Shown: positions 10,398 through 20,934 of the stretch, one piece after another
How positions within the stretch are numbered: position 1 is the first letter of the stretch
Layout: each line of letters begins with the position of its first letter
Source: Gillisia sp. CAL575
GTDB lineage: Bacteria > Bacteroidota > Bacteroidia > Flavobacteriales > Flavobacteriaceae
Length of the DNA: 64,000 bases
Direction: 5' to 3'
Assembly: GCF_000403785.1 (NCBI RefSeq)
Contig: NZ_APHJ01000021.1
Span: 671,796-735,795, forward strand
Notes under the pieces: model-generated
The model's input: the letters and a program-made list of their open reading frames with translations, nothing else
Database searches by the model: none
What the model was told of the DNA's origin: nothing
Program-made: the position numbers and the translations under genes

Positions 10398-11885
10398 ATG
10401 AAAAAAATATTGATAATCTTAATAATGGTATTTGTCACGGGGTCTTGTGATGATGGATTTGATGAAATAAATGTAAATCCTACCAAACCCACTCAATTAG
10501 ATCCTTCTACCAAATTAACTTATACTCAATTATATACTGGAGGGAGTAGTTATGTAGCTCATTTATTTTATAACGTAATTCATTTGATGCAGAATGTGCA
10601 ACACTTGAATAATACCTCTTATATTTCTTTTGTTTATAAGGAAGGAAGTACAGAATGGCTATTTGAAGAACAATATAAAACTACTGTTAAAAGTATTGTT
10701 GATCTAGAAGCCCAATTATTAGAAAGTGAAGATCCAACGGCGGAGGCTGATTTGGCAATTGCGAGAATTCAAAAGGTTCTGATATTTAGTAGACTTACCG
10801 ACGCTTATGGGGATATTCCATATAGTGAAGCAGGTAAAGGTTTTCTGGAGGGTATTCGTTTCCCTGCATATGATAAGCAAAGTGATATTTATGCAGACAT
10901 GCTATCACTTTTAGAAAGTTCATCAACAACATTAAGTCAAGGAGGTCCAAATTCCTATGGATCTGCAGATCTAATGTTTGGTGGAGATAATGAGAAATGG
11001 CAAAAATTTTCTAATTCGCTTATGTTGCGCTTAGCGATGCGAATGGTAAAAGTAGATGAATCTGCCGCCCAAAGTTGGGCTACAAAAGCAATAAATGGTG
11101 GAGTTATGGAAAGTAATTCCGATATAGCCTATATTAAATATGAAAATTCCTCCAACGATGGAGGCCCAAATGTTAACCCACTTACAAAAAGCTTTACTTC
11201 ACGGGCTCCCACTCAAGTTAAAATTTCAAAAACTTTTCTGGACTTTTTACAAGAAAGGAATGACCCTCGGATTTCTGTTTTAAGTTCCACAGTGGACGGT
11301 GATACCAGTCCAGAATTGCAGTCTGGACAAGATATAAATAATCCTAGTAGAGGAATTGCAAATTCAAAACCAAATATAAATTTATTTGGTGGGTCGGGAG
11401 TTGTAGTTTATGACGCTCCATATTTCTTTCAAACCTATGCAGAAGTAGAATTTATGCTAGCTGAAGCAGCAGAGCGATGGGGAATAGCCGGTGGTGATGT
11501 TGAGTTCCATTATAACGCAGGAGTTAAGTCTGCGATGGAACAATTATCCATGTATGGCGAAGGTGGTATCATTTCTCAAGAATCAATTGACACCTATTTA
11601 GTAGAAAATCCTTTCGTAAATGGACAAGCTCTAAAAATGATTAATGAACAATATTGGGTAGCAACTTTTGGAAATGGGCTAGAGACCTTTTCCAACTGGA
11701 AGAGATCAGGTTATCCTAATTTAGAACCTATTGCTGTGGCAGATCTTTTAACAAATGGTCAAATTCCAAGAAGATTTGTATATCCAGGTTCTGAAAAATT
11801 GAATAATCCCGCGAATGTTGAAGCAGCGACTGATCAACAAGGGGGAGATGAATTAACCACAAGAATGTGGTGGGATGTGAATTAA
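10398..11885 (+). CDS. SusD/RagB-like substrate-binding lipoprotein (pair 1)
   Basis: Surface lid and binding lipoprotein for the preceding SusC. I chose the ATG at 10398, which opens a lipoprotein signal peptide (MKKILIILIMVFVTGSC) with lipobox TGSC; an upstream in-frame ATG at 10374 would overlap the SusC stop and only add MLNFKNNN. The protein is about 495 aa. The SusD-like 2 type fold is suggested by the FDEINVNPTKPT start, the tetratricopeptide-like RLTDAYGDIPYSEA stretch near residue 135 and the C-terminal QYWVATFGNGLETFSNWKRSGYP and WWDVN ending. Co-transcribed with SusC. Confidence 0.93.
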   Translation: MKKILIILIMVFVTGSCDDGFDEINVNPTKPTQLDPSTKLTYTQLYTGGSSYVAHLFYNVIHLMQNVQHLNNTSYISFVYKEGSTEWLFEEQYKTTVKSIVDLEAQLLESEDPTAEADLAIARIQKVLIFSRLTDAYGDIPYSEAGKGFLEGIRFPAYDKQSDIYADMLSLLESSSTTLSQGGPNSYGSADLMFGGDNEKWQKFSNSLMLRLAMRMVKVDESAAQSWATKAINGGVMESNSDIAYIKYENSSNDGGPNVNPLTKSFTSRAPTQVKISKTFLDFLQERNDPRISVLSSTVDGDTSPELQSGQDINNPSRGIANSKPNINLFGGSGVVVYDAPYFFQTYAEVEFMLAEAAERWGIAGGDVEFHYNAGVKSAMEQLSMYGEGGIISQESIDTYLVENPFVNGQALKMINEQYWVATFGNGLETFSNWKRSGYPNLEPIAVADLLTNGQIPRRFVYPGSEKLNNPANVEAATDQQGGDELTTRMWWDVN

Positions 11886-12055
11886 TAAGTAATTAAATAC
11901 ATATTTCCAAAAAAGGCCTGACGACAAATATGGAGTAGATCCTTAGCTATTAAAAAGACAATATCAATAACTGCTTAGTGCAAAAAATAATCACACCAAA
12001 ATAGTTCTCTTGTTCAAAAAGTATTGAATTGAGCTTTTTAAAATCAACTTAAATT

Positions 12056-15000
12056 ATGAAAAAACATTTACAGAAAGCACTATTGTTTTTAGTGTGCCTC
12101 TTCTCATTTCAAATGTGGGCACAAGAGAGAGAAATATCTGGTGTGGTTCAAGACAAAGATGGAATACTCTTACCAGGAGTATCTGTTTTTGTTAAGGATA
12201 CAGATAAAGGTACCGTTACTAATTTTGATGGGGAATTTAATTTAAATATTCCAGACAAAACCTCGCCTATATTAGTGTTCTCCTCATTAGGTTTTATAAC
12301 TCAAGAAATTGTTTTAGGTAACAATGACGTTTTAAACGTTAAAATGGACACAGATACTGAAAGTTTGGATGAGGTAGTGGTAACTGCCCTTGGTATTAAA
12401 CGAGAGAAAAAAGCCTTAGGATATGCTGTTCAATCTGTAAATTCTGATAAATTATTGGAGGGTAATAATTCTAGTATGGTCAATGGTTTACAAGGTAAAG
12501 TTTCTGGTGTAACCGTTGCTAATTCTGGTGGAGCACCAGGTTCTTCAGCCGTGATCTTAATTAGAGGTGGATCTTCTATTACTGGAAATAATCAACCTTT
12601 AATAGTAGTAGATGGTATTCCCATAGATAACTCTACAAATTCGAGTTTAGAAGTTGCTAGTACTAACAGAGCATCAGACATTAATCCAGAAGATATTGAA
12701 AGCGTTTCTGTGCTAAAAGGGCCTGCCGCTGCAGCACTTTATGGTATTCAGGCAGCAGAAGGAGCTGTGATAATTACAACTAAAAAAGGAAAAGCAGGAG
12801 TTAGTACTATTTCTTACTCAGGTACCGTATCTTTTGATAATATTCTAGGAACTCCAGATGTTCAAAATATGTATGCTCAAGGTCAGCAATTAGAGTCTGA
12901 AACAGGAGTTATTAGTTATGATCCGGATTCTCCATTTTCTTGGGGAGAAAGGTTAAGCAATGGAGCTCAAACCTTTGATCATATTAAAGATTTTTACGAT
13001 AGTGCTATTACTTATAATAATAATCTTAGTTATTCTGGAGGATCAGAAAAAAATCTTGTGTACTTTTCTATTGGAGATCTATCCCAAGATGGAGTTGTAA
13101 GTGGAACTAGTTATGATAAAACTTCATTTAAATTAAATACAACTTCAAAACTCACAGATAAATTTACAATTGGTGCTTCAGCGAACTATATAGTAACAGA
13201 AACAAATAGTACCAAACAAGGGAATTCTGCGGGTAGTAGCTATAGCAGTTTATTATCTTATCCTGTAAATGTTGATATTAATGATTATCTGAATACTGAT
13301 GGTTCTCAAAAAATGATCTATCCAGATCAAACTTATGACAACCCTTATTGGAGTATTGCTAATAGCCCTAATACAAACAAAGTTCATAGATTATTGGGAA
13401 TTATAAGTCTTAGTTACGATTTCTTAAATGACTTTAATATCTCCTACAAACTAGGAACAGATTATTATAATGATTTTAGCAAAAGAATTACAGGAGATGG
13501 ATCTCTAATTGAAAATCGTGGGGATGGATATATAAGTCAATTTCAAAGCGAACATAGAAGAACCACTTCCAATTTTTTATTAAGTTATGATAAAGACATT
13601 ACTGAAGATTTTAACTTTAGTGCATTAGTAGGAAATACTGTTGAAGACTTAAGAATCCATTCAACTTACAACTATGGGAGAGGATTTCAGGCTCCTGGTA
13701 TTTATAGTATAGGAAATGTACTTCAGTCCAACCAGTCAATTTCAGAATTACTTACCAGAAAAAGAACTGTTGGGGTATTTGGAGAATTAAAATTCTCTTG
13801 GAAAAATGCATTGTTCTTAAATGCTACTGGCCGTAATGACTGGTCTTCAACTTTACCAGAAAACAAGAGATCTTTTTTTTATCCTTCTATAGGAGCTTCA
13901 GCAATTATTACAGATTTATTTAAAAATGCTGGTACAGACATTACTTCATCAAAAGGACTAACTTATCTAAAATTTAGAACCACTTGGGCTAAGGTTGGAA
14001 AAGATGCACCAATTGGAGCATTAGAAAGTTCTTTAGGAACAAATATTAACGGTTTAGCTAGTTCGGCCTATACTTATAATGGAGTAAATGTAGGTAACCC
14101 TAATTTAGAACCAGAGTTTACAGACAGTTATGAATTTGGTATAGATTCTAGATTCTTTGAAAGCAGATTAAGTTTTGACTTGAGTGTGTATTATAGCAAA
14201 TCTGACAATCAGATACTAAGAGACATTCGAGTTCCTCCATCTGCAGGAACCTTTTACGCTACACTAAATGGTGGATCTATTATTAATAAAGGTATTGAAG
14301 CCTTAGTATCTGTAAAATTACTTCCGAAAAAATCTAAGTTACAATGGAATATGGATTATAACTTTGGGCTTAATAAAAGTGAGGTTAAAGATCTACCAGG
14401 ACAACTAAATGAAGTATACCTGTCAGACTCTTGGACATTTAATAATACGGCTGCAGGAGCAGCAATACTTGATGGTTCCTTATTTGGATTAAGAGGTAAG
14501 AGACCAGTTAGAAATGATAACGGAGATGTAGTAGTGAATCCAAGTGGATTGCCAAGTTTAGAAACAGCAGTTTTTGAAGATGTTAGTAGATTACCAGATT
14601 GGACTTTGGGGATTTCAAACTCTTTAAGCTACCAGAACTTCAACTTATCTTTCTTATTGGATATTGTTCAAGGTAACGATGTTTACAATGCAACAGAATC
14701 TGCACTTCAATATAACGGATTAAGTGCTCAAACGGCAAACAGAGATGAAAGTATAATTATTTCTGGGGTAGATGCTAATGGTGCTCCAAATACTGTTCAG
14801 GTTAATAAGGACCAAGCTTACTATCAAACCTATTATTCTCAAAATGCAGAGAATTTTATAGAAGATGGATCATTTGCCAGATTGAGATATGTTACGCTAA
14901 CTTATAATTTACCAACTTCTCTAATGGACAAACTATCTTTAAGATCGGCTCAATTGTATGCCACTGGGAGAAATTTATTGACAATAACAGATTATAGCGG

Positions 15001-15121
15001 AGTAGACCCAGAAGTAAATACTTACGGAGCAGGAATTGCCGGAGCAGGATCTGTTGGAATAGACAATTTAGGAACTCCAAATACTAAAGGATTTGATTTA
15101 GGACTAAGATTTAAATTTTAA
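12056..15121 (+). CDS. SusC-like TonB-dependent outer-membrane transporter (pair 2)
   Basis: Second SusC homologue of the locus, 1021 aa. Signal peptide 1-22 (ends MWAQ), carboxypeptidase-regulatory-like domain from about 25 (REISGVVQDKDGILLPGVSV), linker LDEVVVTALGIKREKKALGY nearly identical to that of pair 1, plug (PLIVVDGIPI, VLKGPAAAALYGIQAAEGAV), and barrel ending GLRFKF. The close match in the N-terminal third suggests that the two SusC genes arose from one another or from a common recent ancestor, while the barrels differ in length and loops, so they may take different fragments. A 170-bp gap after SusD pair 1 probably holds its own promoter. Its SusD follows after 5 bases. Confidence 0.95.
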   Translation: MKKHLQKALLFLVCLFSFQMWAQEREISGVVQDKDGILLPGVSVFVKDTDKGTVTNFDGEFNLNIPDKTSPILVFSSLGFITQEIVLGNNDVLNVKMDTDTESLDEVVVTALGIKREKKALGYAVQSVNSDKLLEGNNSSMVNGLQGKVSGVTVANSGGAPGSSAVILIRGGSSITGNNQPLIVVDGIPIDNSTNSSLEVASTNRASDINPEDIESVSVLKGPAAAALYGIQAAEGAVIITTKKGKAGVSTISYSGTVSFDNILGTPDVQNMYAQGQQLESETGVISYDPDSPFSWGERLSNGAQTFDHIKDFYDSAITYNNNLSYSGGSEKNLVYFSIGDLSQDGVVSGTSYDKTSFKLNTTSKLTDKFTIGASANYIVTETNSTKQGNSAGSSYSSLLSYPVNVDINDYLNTDGSQKMIYPDQTYDNPYWSIANSPNTNKVHRLLGIISLSYDFLNDFNISYKLGTDYYNDFSKRITGDGSLIENRGDGYISQFQSEHRRTTSNFLLSYDKDITEDFNFSALVGNTVEDLRIHSTYNYGRGFQAPGIYSIGNVLQSNQSISELLTRKRTVGVFGELKFSWKNALFLNATGRNDWSSTLPENKRSFFYPSIGASAIITDLFKNAGTDITSSKGLTYLKFRTTWAKVGKDAPIGALESSLGTNINGLASSAYTYNGVNVGNPNLEPEFTDSYEFGIDSRFFESRLSFDLSVYYSKSDNQILRDIRVPPSAGTFYATLNGGSIINKGIEALVSVKLLPKKSKLQWNMDYNFGLNKSEVKDLPGQLNEVYLSDSWTFNNTAAGAAILDGSLFGLRGKRPVRNDNGDVVVNPSGLPSLETAVFEDVSRLPDWTLGISNSLSYQNFNLSFLLDIVQGNDVYNATESALQYNGLSAQTANRDESIIISGVDANGAPNTVQVNKDQAYYQTYYSQNAENFIEDGSFARLRYVTLTYNLPTSLMDKLSLRSAQLYATGRNLLTITDYSGVDPEVNTYGAGIAGAGSVGIDNLGTPNTKGFDLGLRFKF

Positions 15122-15126
15122 GAATT

Positions 15127-16626
15127 ATGAAATTATATAAATATTTATTATCAATCTGTATCATCGCAACTGCAGTCTCTTGCAGCGATGATTACTTTGA
15201 CGTGAACGGATCTGTTACTGCACCTACCACAACATCGTTAGCACCACAATATAGGATTCAAGGAGCAATAGAAAATACTGTTGCAACAGCTCAATATAGA
15301 GGGGCAAGAGAAGTTCTTGGAATTACTCAATATGGATCCCAAAATACTGCTGCCTATTATTCTGAATCATGGAATACATTCTTAACCACGGGTAGCTACT
15401 TTCTTTGGCAAAATGCCTATGTGTATGCGCTACCAAATACCTCAGATCTTATCTATTTAGGAAATCAATTTGAGGCTCCTAACTATGTAGCTGTTGGGAA
15501 AATACTAAGAGCCTATATTTTAGGAATGACAACAGATCAATATGGAGATATTGTTTTGGATGAAACTTATGACAGTGAATCTGCAATGAATATCACACCT
15601 AAATTTCAAACCCAAGAAGAGATATATGCTAGAATATTCAAACTTTTAGATGAAGCAATTATTCAGTTAGATGAACCAAGCGCTATTGGTTTAGATGATG
15701 AAGGAGGTGATGTACTTTATCATGGCGATCAAGAAAAATGGAAACAATTTGCATATTCTATAAAAGCCAGATACTTAAACCACTTATCTAAAAAGTCATC
15801 TGGTGAGTTTGCTTATAATCCTGATGCAATAATTGAAGCAGCAGAAAAAGGTATTTCTTCTAATGATTTAAATGCTTTGATCATGTATGGTGGTGGAGAG
15901 ATGGAAAACGATAACCAACCATTTAGCATAAATGGATATGGTTCTTCTCGATTTGATTATTTTTCAGACTTTTTTGTGAAATTACTTAAAAACTCATTAG
16001 CCCTAGAAACTCCTGTAGAAGATCCAAGATTGACTGTAATTGTTCCAGAAGCTATAAATGGTGGATATCAAGGAGTTGTTACTGGAAGAGGTTTAGATGG
16101 TAATTCTGGAGATGATTATTCTTTAGGGAATGGTGGGTTTTACACAATGCCAAATTCACCAACATATATGATCACGTATAGTGAGCTTAAATTTATTGAA
16201 GCTGAGGCAAAATTTAGGAAAGGGGATAAAGCAAGCGCTTATGCAGATTATGTATTAGGTATTGAAGCCGATATGCAGAAGCTTGGAATCCCTTCAGCAG
16301 ATATATCAGCATATTTAAATACAATTGATGATGAAATTGGAACGGAAAATTTTGGACTGTCAGAGATATTTATTCAAAAATATATTGCTAACGTCTTAAA
16401 CCCTGAAACATGGGTGGATTTTCGAAGAGTAGATTATAGTTCTGATATATATCCAGGATTAGTTCGTCCAGAAAATGTGAATCAAGACATCTTTCCCAAT
16501 GAAGATGATTGGATTCAGGCAATGATGTATGAATATAATGAGGAAGACAGAAATTATGAGAATATGCCCAATAATGATCCCTATGTGAGATTAACTACAC
16601 CAGTTTGGTGGGATGTAGAAGGCTAA
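15127..16626 (+). CDS. SusD/RagB-like lipoprotein (pair 2)
   Basis: Partner of the preceding SusC, 499 aa. Lipoprotein signal peptide with lipobox AVSC (Cys at residue 19) followed by the usual acidic SDDYFDVN. SusD-type helical stretches include ILGMTTDQYGDIVLDETYD at about 135 and FIEAEAKFRKGDKASAYADY, with the terminal TPVWWDVEG ending that matches pair 1 in style. The gene is followed by a strong terminator, so pair 2 seems to be a two-gene unit. Substrate inferred from context only. Confidence 0.93.
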   Translation: MKLYKYLLSICIIATAVSCSDDYFDVNGSVTAPTTTSLAPQYRIQGAIENTVATAQYRGAREVLGITQYGSQNTAAYYSESWNTFLTTGSYFLWQNAYVYALPNTSDLIYLGNQFEAPNYVAVGKILRAYILGMTTDQYGDIVLDETYDSESAMNITPKFQTQEEIYARIFKLLDEAIIQLDEPSAIGLDDEGGDVLYHGDQEKWKQFAYSIKARYLNHLSKKSSGEFAYNPDAIIEAAEKGISSNDLNALIMYGGGEMENDNQPFSINGYGSSRFDYFSDFFVKLLKNSLALETPVEDPRLTVIVPEAINGGYQGVVTGRGLDGNSGDDYSLGNGGFYTMPNSPTYMITYSELKFIEAEAKFRKGDKASAYADYVLGIEADMQKLGIPSADISAYLNTIDDEIGTENFGLSEIFIQKYIANVLNPETWVDFRRVDYSSDIYPGLVRPENVNQDIFPNEDDWIQAMMYEYNEEDRNYENMPNNDPYVRLTTPVWWDVEG

Positions 16627-16673
16627 AGAGTGTTTTATCGTATTAAGTTTTAATAATGTCATTAAAATTTTAA

Positions 16674-16709
16674 AGGTCCTCCAATGGTTATAAACTGGAG
16701 GACCTTTTT
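16674..16709 (+). terminator. Rho-independent terminator after SusD pair 2
   Basis: Perfect 10-bp stem AGGTCCTCCA (16674-16683) / TGGAGGACCT (16696-16705) with a short T-run. It separates the SusC/SusD unit from the next hydrolase gene. Confidence 0.88.
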
Positions 16710-16777
16710 ATAAAAAATCTACTATAATTTCGTATATATATTCCAAAACGAATTCTACTTTTAAAGAAAATTTTCTG

Positions 16778-18409
16778 ATGCAGAATAATAGATTTCTTGT
16801 AATACTAACCTTAGTATTAATGCTTGTTTTTTCCGGTTGTAAAACTCCTAAGCAAGTTACCTCAAAACCTAAAACTCCTAAAAAGGAATTACCGCAGAGA
16901 GTAGAAAAACCATCGCCCAAAGTTTCTGAAATTGAAAAGGAAATTAAAGGAGAAGAAAATATACCAGCGGTTCAGGTATTTAAAACTAGCCCTTATGTAA
17001 TGCGCGAATTTCGTGCAGCATGGATTGCCACTGTGGCAAACATAAACTGGCCAAGTAAGTCTGGGTTATCTACAAAGCAACAACAGGATGAAGCAATAAA
17101 ACTATTAGATTTTTTAAAGGATCATAATTACAATGCAGTGATTTTTCAGGCAAGGCCACAGGCAGATGCTTTGTACCAAAGTAATTTAGAGCCATGGTCT
17201 TTCTTTTTATCTGGAGAGGTTGGAAAAGCTCCAAATCCATATTACGACCCGCTTAATTTTTGGATAGAAGCGGCGCACGACCGAGGCATGGAATTGCATG
17301 TATGGTTAAATCCATATAGAGCGCATCATTCTACGGGTGGGGCTGTAGCTCCTAAATCTATGGTGAAGATGCACCCAGAATTCATGGTGAGTTTAAAGAA
17401 TGGAATGTGGTGGATGGATCCTTCCAAGCAGTCAACACAAGATCATTCCTCAGCTGTAGTTATGGATATTGTGAAACGATATGATATAGATGGAATTCAT
17501 TTCGACGATTATTTTTACCCATACGCATCTTATAATAAAGGTGCAGATTTTCCAGATGCAGAAAGTTATCAAGCATATTTAAAAACAGGAGGAAAGCTTA
17601 CTAAGCCAGATTGGAGAAGAGATGAAGTAAATGAATTTGTAAAGCGAATCTATAAAGAGATCAAAGAAGAAAAACCAGATGTAAAATTTGGGATAAGTCC
17701 TTTTGGAATCTGGAGACCTGGTTATCCAAAATCAATTTCTGGGATGGACCAGTACAATGAACTGTATGCAGACGCTAAACTTTGGCTAAATAAAGGCTGG
17801 ATAGATTATTTTACTCCTCAGTTATATTGGAAGATAAATCAAATGGCACAGAGCTTTCCTGTGCTTCTTGGTTGGTGGGAAAGTGAAAATACTCAGGATC
17901 GCCATTTATGGCCGGGAATTAATATAGATTTTGGGGGAGATGCTGCCAATGTTGATGAAACGATCAATCAGATCATGTTAACGCGTGGCATGATTGCAGA
18001 GAGTAAAGGAACTGTGCACTGGAGTATCGCTCCATTATTAAAATATCCAAATCTTGCAAAAGCATTGGTAGACGGTCCCTACAAAAAACAGGCGTTGGTT
18101 CCTGCGAGTCCGTGGTTAGATGAGGTATTGCCAGAAACACCTTCGGTTTCAACAAATATTGTAGGGAATAAGGTAAATATTTCTTGGTCTCATTCAGAAT
18201 TAGGAGACGTATCCAGCTGGGTGGTTTTTTATAAATATGGAAACAACTGGGATTATAAAATCCTTGACAGAACAAAAAATTCTATAGAATTCTCTCATTA
18301 TTTAAAAGAAAAGGAGAAAAAAGATCCATTAACTTTTATTGGTGTTACGGCAGTAGACAAAACTGGAAATCAGAGCAGTTTCAATGAAATTAAGATTGAA
18401 GCTAAATAG
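16778..18409 (+). CDS. GHL10-family (DUF187) glycosyl hydrolase lipoprotein, DigH-like
   Basis: Lipoprotein with lipobox FSGC at residues 18-21, a lysine/proline-rich linker (about 25-75), a glycosyl-hydrolase-like (beta/alpha)8 domain of PF02638 type (FRAAWIATVANINWPS near 86, DGIHFDDYFYPY near 240, FTPQLYWKIN near 350) and a C-terminal fibronectin-III-like domain (about 455-540). The family includes E. coli DigH (YddW), which cleaves murein glycan strands that have lost their stem peptides. The locus also encodes an amidase that would strip those peptides, so a role on denuded strands fits well; this assignment is by family and context, not by motif-level proof. Starts a new operon after the terminator at 16674. 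Confidence 0.85.
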   Translation: MQNNRFLVILTLVLMLVFSGCKTPKQVTSKPKTPKKELPQRVEKPSPKVSEIEKEIKGEENIPAVQVFKTSPYVMREFRAAWIATVANINWPSKSGLSTKQQQDEAIKLLDFLKDHNYNAVIFQARPQADALYQSNLEPWSFFLSGEVGKAPNPYYDPLNFWIEAAHDRGMELHVWLNPYRAHHSTGGAVAPKSMVKMHPEFMVSLKNGMWWMDPSKQSTQDHSSAVVMDIVKRYDIDGIHFDDYFYPYASYNKGADFPDAESYQAYLKTGGKLTKPDWRRDEVNEFVKRIYKEIKEEKPDVKFGISPFGIWRPGYPKSISGMDQYNELYADAKLWLNKGWIDYFTPQLYWKINQMAQSFPVLLGWWESENTQDRHLWPGINIDFGGDAANVDETINQIMLTRGMIAESKGTVHWSIAPLLKYPNLAKALVDGPYKKQALVPASPWLDEVLPETPSVSTNIVGNKVNISWSHSELGDVSSWVVFYKYGNNWDYKILDRTKNSIEFSHYLKEKEKKDPLTFIGVTAVDKTGNQSSFNEIKIEAK

Positions 18410-18428
18410 CTAAATAAAATTTTACAAT

Positions 18429-19877
18429 ATGACCCCATTATTGGTTTTTGGCGTAATTGCCGGATATTTTATATTACTGCTAATTATAAGTCATTTTACT
18501 TCTCAAAAGGCAGATAATACTACCTTTTTCACAGCAAACAGAAGATCTCCGTGGTTTTTAGTGGCTTATGGAATGGTGGGAGCCTCATTATCTGGAGTAA
18601 CATTTATATCAGTGCCTGGAGAGGTCGGAAATTCCAATTGGACTTATCTTCAATTTGTAATGGGAAATATGGTGGGATATGCCGTCATCGCATTTGTACT
18701 AATTCCGCTTTTTTATAGACTTCAGCTGGTTTCTATCTATGAATATTTAAGAGATAGATTTGGGAAGAATTCTTATCTGGCTGGGGCTTCATTTTTTCTT
18801 ATTTCTCAAACTATCGGTGCTTCTTTTAGATTGTTTTTAGCAGCAGTAGTATTGCAGATCGCATTTTTTGATGCATTTGGAATTCCATTTTTCGTAACCG
18901 TACTAACAACCATTTTACTTATCTGGTTATATACTTTTCGGGGAGGAATTAAAACCATTGTTTGGACAGATACCCTTCAAACAACATTTTTATTGGCCGC
19001 TGTAATTATTAGTATCATCGTGATTATTAATCATATGAATCTGAATGTAGGAGAGGTATTTAGTCTTGTTTCAAAAAACAAAATGTCTACCGTTTTTGAT
19101 TGGGACTGGAGATCAGATAGAAATTTCTACAAAACCTTTCTGGCGGGGATATTCATTACTATCGCCATGAACGGACTGGATCAAAATGTAATGCAGAAGA
19201 ATCTAACTTGTAAAAGTAAAGGTGATGCTCAAAAGAATATTTTCTGGTTCTCTATAGTTTTCTTTATTTCTACCTTATTGTTTTTAGCCTTAGGAGTGCT
19301 GCTTTATCAATATGCCTTAGATCAGAATATATTATTACCAGAAAGAACAGATGATCTATATCCAACTCTTGCTCTAAACTATTTTGGCACTTTCGCTGGA
19401 GTTGTATTCTTAATAGGTATTGTAGCGGCTGCATTCTCTAGTGCAGATTCTGCACTTACTGCCCTTACAACCTCATTTTGTGTAGATATTTTAGATATAT
19501 CAAAACGAAAGACCAATCAGAAAAAAACAAGATTTTTAGTGCACATAGGTTTTTCATTATTGATGTTCGTGGTAATCATAATTTTTAATTCCTTAAATGA
19601 TAGCAGTGTAGTAAGTGCCGTTTTTAAGGTTGCGGGTTTTACCTATGGTCCGTTATTAGGCTTGTTTGCATTTGGATTGCTTTCTAAGCGTGGAGTAAAA
19701 GATAAATGGGTGCCACTTGTTTGTATTCTGTCTCCAATTTTATCTTTCATATTAGATCAAAATTCTGTAAGCTGGTTTTACGGATATAAATTCGGATTTG
19801 AAATATTGCTGGTAAATGCTGCGATTACCTGTATAGGATTGGCGCTTTTGTATAACAGAAAACCAGGATACCTGTAG
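18429..19877 (+). CDS. Sodium:solute symporter (SSS family)
   Basis: Inner-membrane Na+-coupled permease, 482 aa with about 13 membrane helices. Typical SSS features are seen: GASLSGVTFISVPGEVG in helix 2, YLRDRFGKNSYLAGA, TFRGGIKTIVWTDTLQT and the sodium-site-like AAAFSSADSALTALTTSF near residue 335. It begins 19 bases after the GHL10 gene and ends 21 bases before the epimerase, so it is in the same operon. A murein-derived sugar (MurNAc, anhydroMurNAc) or dipeptide is a reasonable substrate. Family members carry many solutes, so this remains open. Confidence 0.88.
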   Translation: MTPLLVFGVIAGYFILLLIISHFTSQKADNTTFFTANRRSPWFLVAYGMVGASLSGVTFISVPGEVGNSNWTYLQFVMGNMVGYAVIAFVLIPLFYRLQLVSIYEYLRDRFGKNSYLAGASFFLISQTIGASFRLFLAAVVLQIAFFDAFGIPFFVTVLTTILLIWLYTFRGGIKTIVWTDTLQTTFLLAAVIISIIVIINHMNLNVGEVFSLVSKNKMSTVFDWDWRSDRNFYKTFLAGIFITIAMNGLDQNVMQKNLTCKSKGDAQKNIFWFSIVFFISTLLFLALGVLLYQYALDQNILLPERTDDLYPTLALNYFGTFAGVVFLIGIVAAAFSSADSALTALTTSFCVDILDISKRKTNQKKTRFLVHIGFSLLMFVVIIIFNSLNDSSVVSAVFKVAGFTYGPLLGLFAFGLLSKRGVKDKWVPLVCILSPILSFILDQNSVSWFYGYKFGFEILLVNAAITCIGLALLYNRKPGYL

Positions 19878-19898
19878 TTAAATACTGAAATAGACCTT

Positions 19899-20918
19899 AT
19901 GAAACTTGAATTCTATACCTACAACCTAGAGCTTAAAAACACCTTTACCATTAGTCATGGTTCAAGAGATTTTCAGGAGACTTTAATAGTTGCTTTATCC
20001 GATGGGGAATATACCGGATATGGAGAGGCAGCAGCAACGGTTTATTATGGAGTTTATACTAAGGCTATGATAGCTTCAATAAAATCTATTGAATATATTA
20101 TTGCAGAAAATATTCACTTAAAGCCAGAAGAACTTTGGGAACTTACGTTTCCGCATCTAAAAGATAACCCATTTGCGCAATGTGCTTTGGATATGGCCAT
20201 GCATGATCTACACGGAAAAAGAAATAAGCAAGCACTTTATAAAATGTGGGGGTTTAATTTGGATACTATTCCGCTTACCAATTATACAATCGGAATAGAC
20301 TCTGTTGAAAAAATGACAGAAAAGATTAAGGAATTTCCATGGCCTTTATATAAGATCAAATTAGGAACTAATGATGATGTGCAGATCATATCAGAATTAA
20401 GAAAACATACCAATTCTATTTTCAGGGTTGATGCCAACGGCGCTTGGACTGCAGAACAAACCATTAAAAATTCTGAATTATTAAAAGATCTAAATGTTGA
20501 ATTTATTGAACAACCTCTAGATCCAAGAGATCTGGATGGAATGGCAGCAGTTTATAAGAATTCTGCTTTACCATTAATTGCTGATGAAAGTTGTATTGTA
20601 GAACAAGATGTTGCAAAATGTAAGGACTATTTTCATGGCGTTAATATAAAACTAACAAAGTGTGCAGGAATTACGCCAGCAAGAAAAATGATCGCTGAAG
20701 CCAAAAAATTAAACATGAAGGTGATGGTGGGTTGCATGACCGAATCTACCGTGGGAATTTCGGCAATTGCACAATTATTACCTTTGTTAGATTATGTAGA
20801 TATGGATGGTGCACTTTTATTAAAATCTGATATTGCAGATGGGGTAAAAGTTTATGATGAAAAAGTACATTTCCCAAAGAGAAATGGAACTGGAGCAAAA
20901 TTATTAATCACTGAATAA
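19899..20918 (+). CDS. L-Ala-D/L-Glu epimerase (dipeptide epimerase, enolase superfamily)
   Basis: Converts L-Ala-D-Glu from murein stem peptides to L-Ala-L-Glu so that ordinary peptidases can use it; cytoplasmic, Mg2+-dependent. 339 aa, typical of YcjG/YkfB. Enolase-superfamily residues are in place: the YKIKLG segment with the Lys-x-Lys acid/base pair near 150, metal ligands in FRVDANGAW, FIEQPLDP and LIADESC, and the second catalytic Lys in NIKLTKCAG near 250. It sits between the symporter and the NlpC/P60 peptidase that would generate its substrate, the same pairing as B. subtilis ykfB-ykfC. This is strong pathway evidence for murein peptide use. Confidence 0.92.
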   Translation: MKLEFYTYNLELKNTFTISHGSRDFQETLIVALSDGEYTGYGEAAATVYYGVYTKAMIASIKSIEYIIAENIHLKPEELWELTFPHLKDNPFAQCALDMAMHDLHGKRNKQALYKMWGFNLDTIPLTNYTIGIDSVEKMTEKIKEFPWPLYKIKLGTNDDVQIISELRKHTNSIFRVDANGAWTAEQTIKNSELLKDLNVEFIEQPLDPRDLDGMAAVYKNSALPLIADESCIVEQDVAKCKDYFHGVNIKLTKCAGITPARKMIAEAKKLNMKVMVGCMTESTVGISAIAQLLPLLDYVDMDGALLLKSDIADGVKVYDEKVHFPKRNGTGAKLLITE

Positions 20919-20934
20919 AGTAAAACTGAATTAT

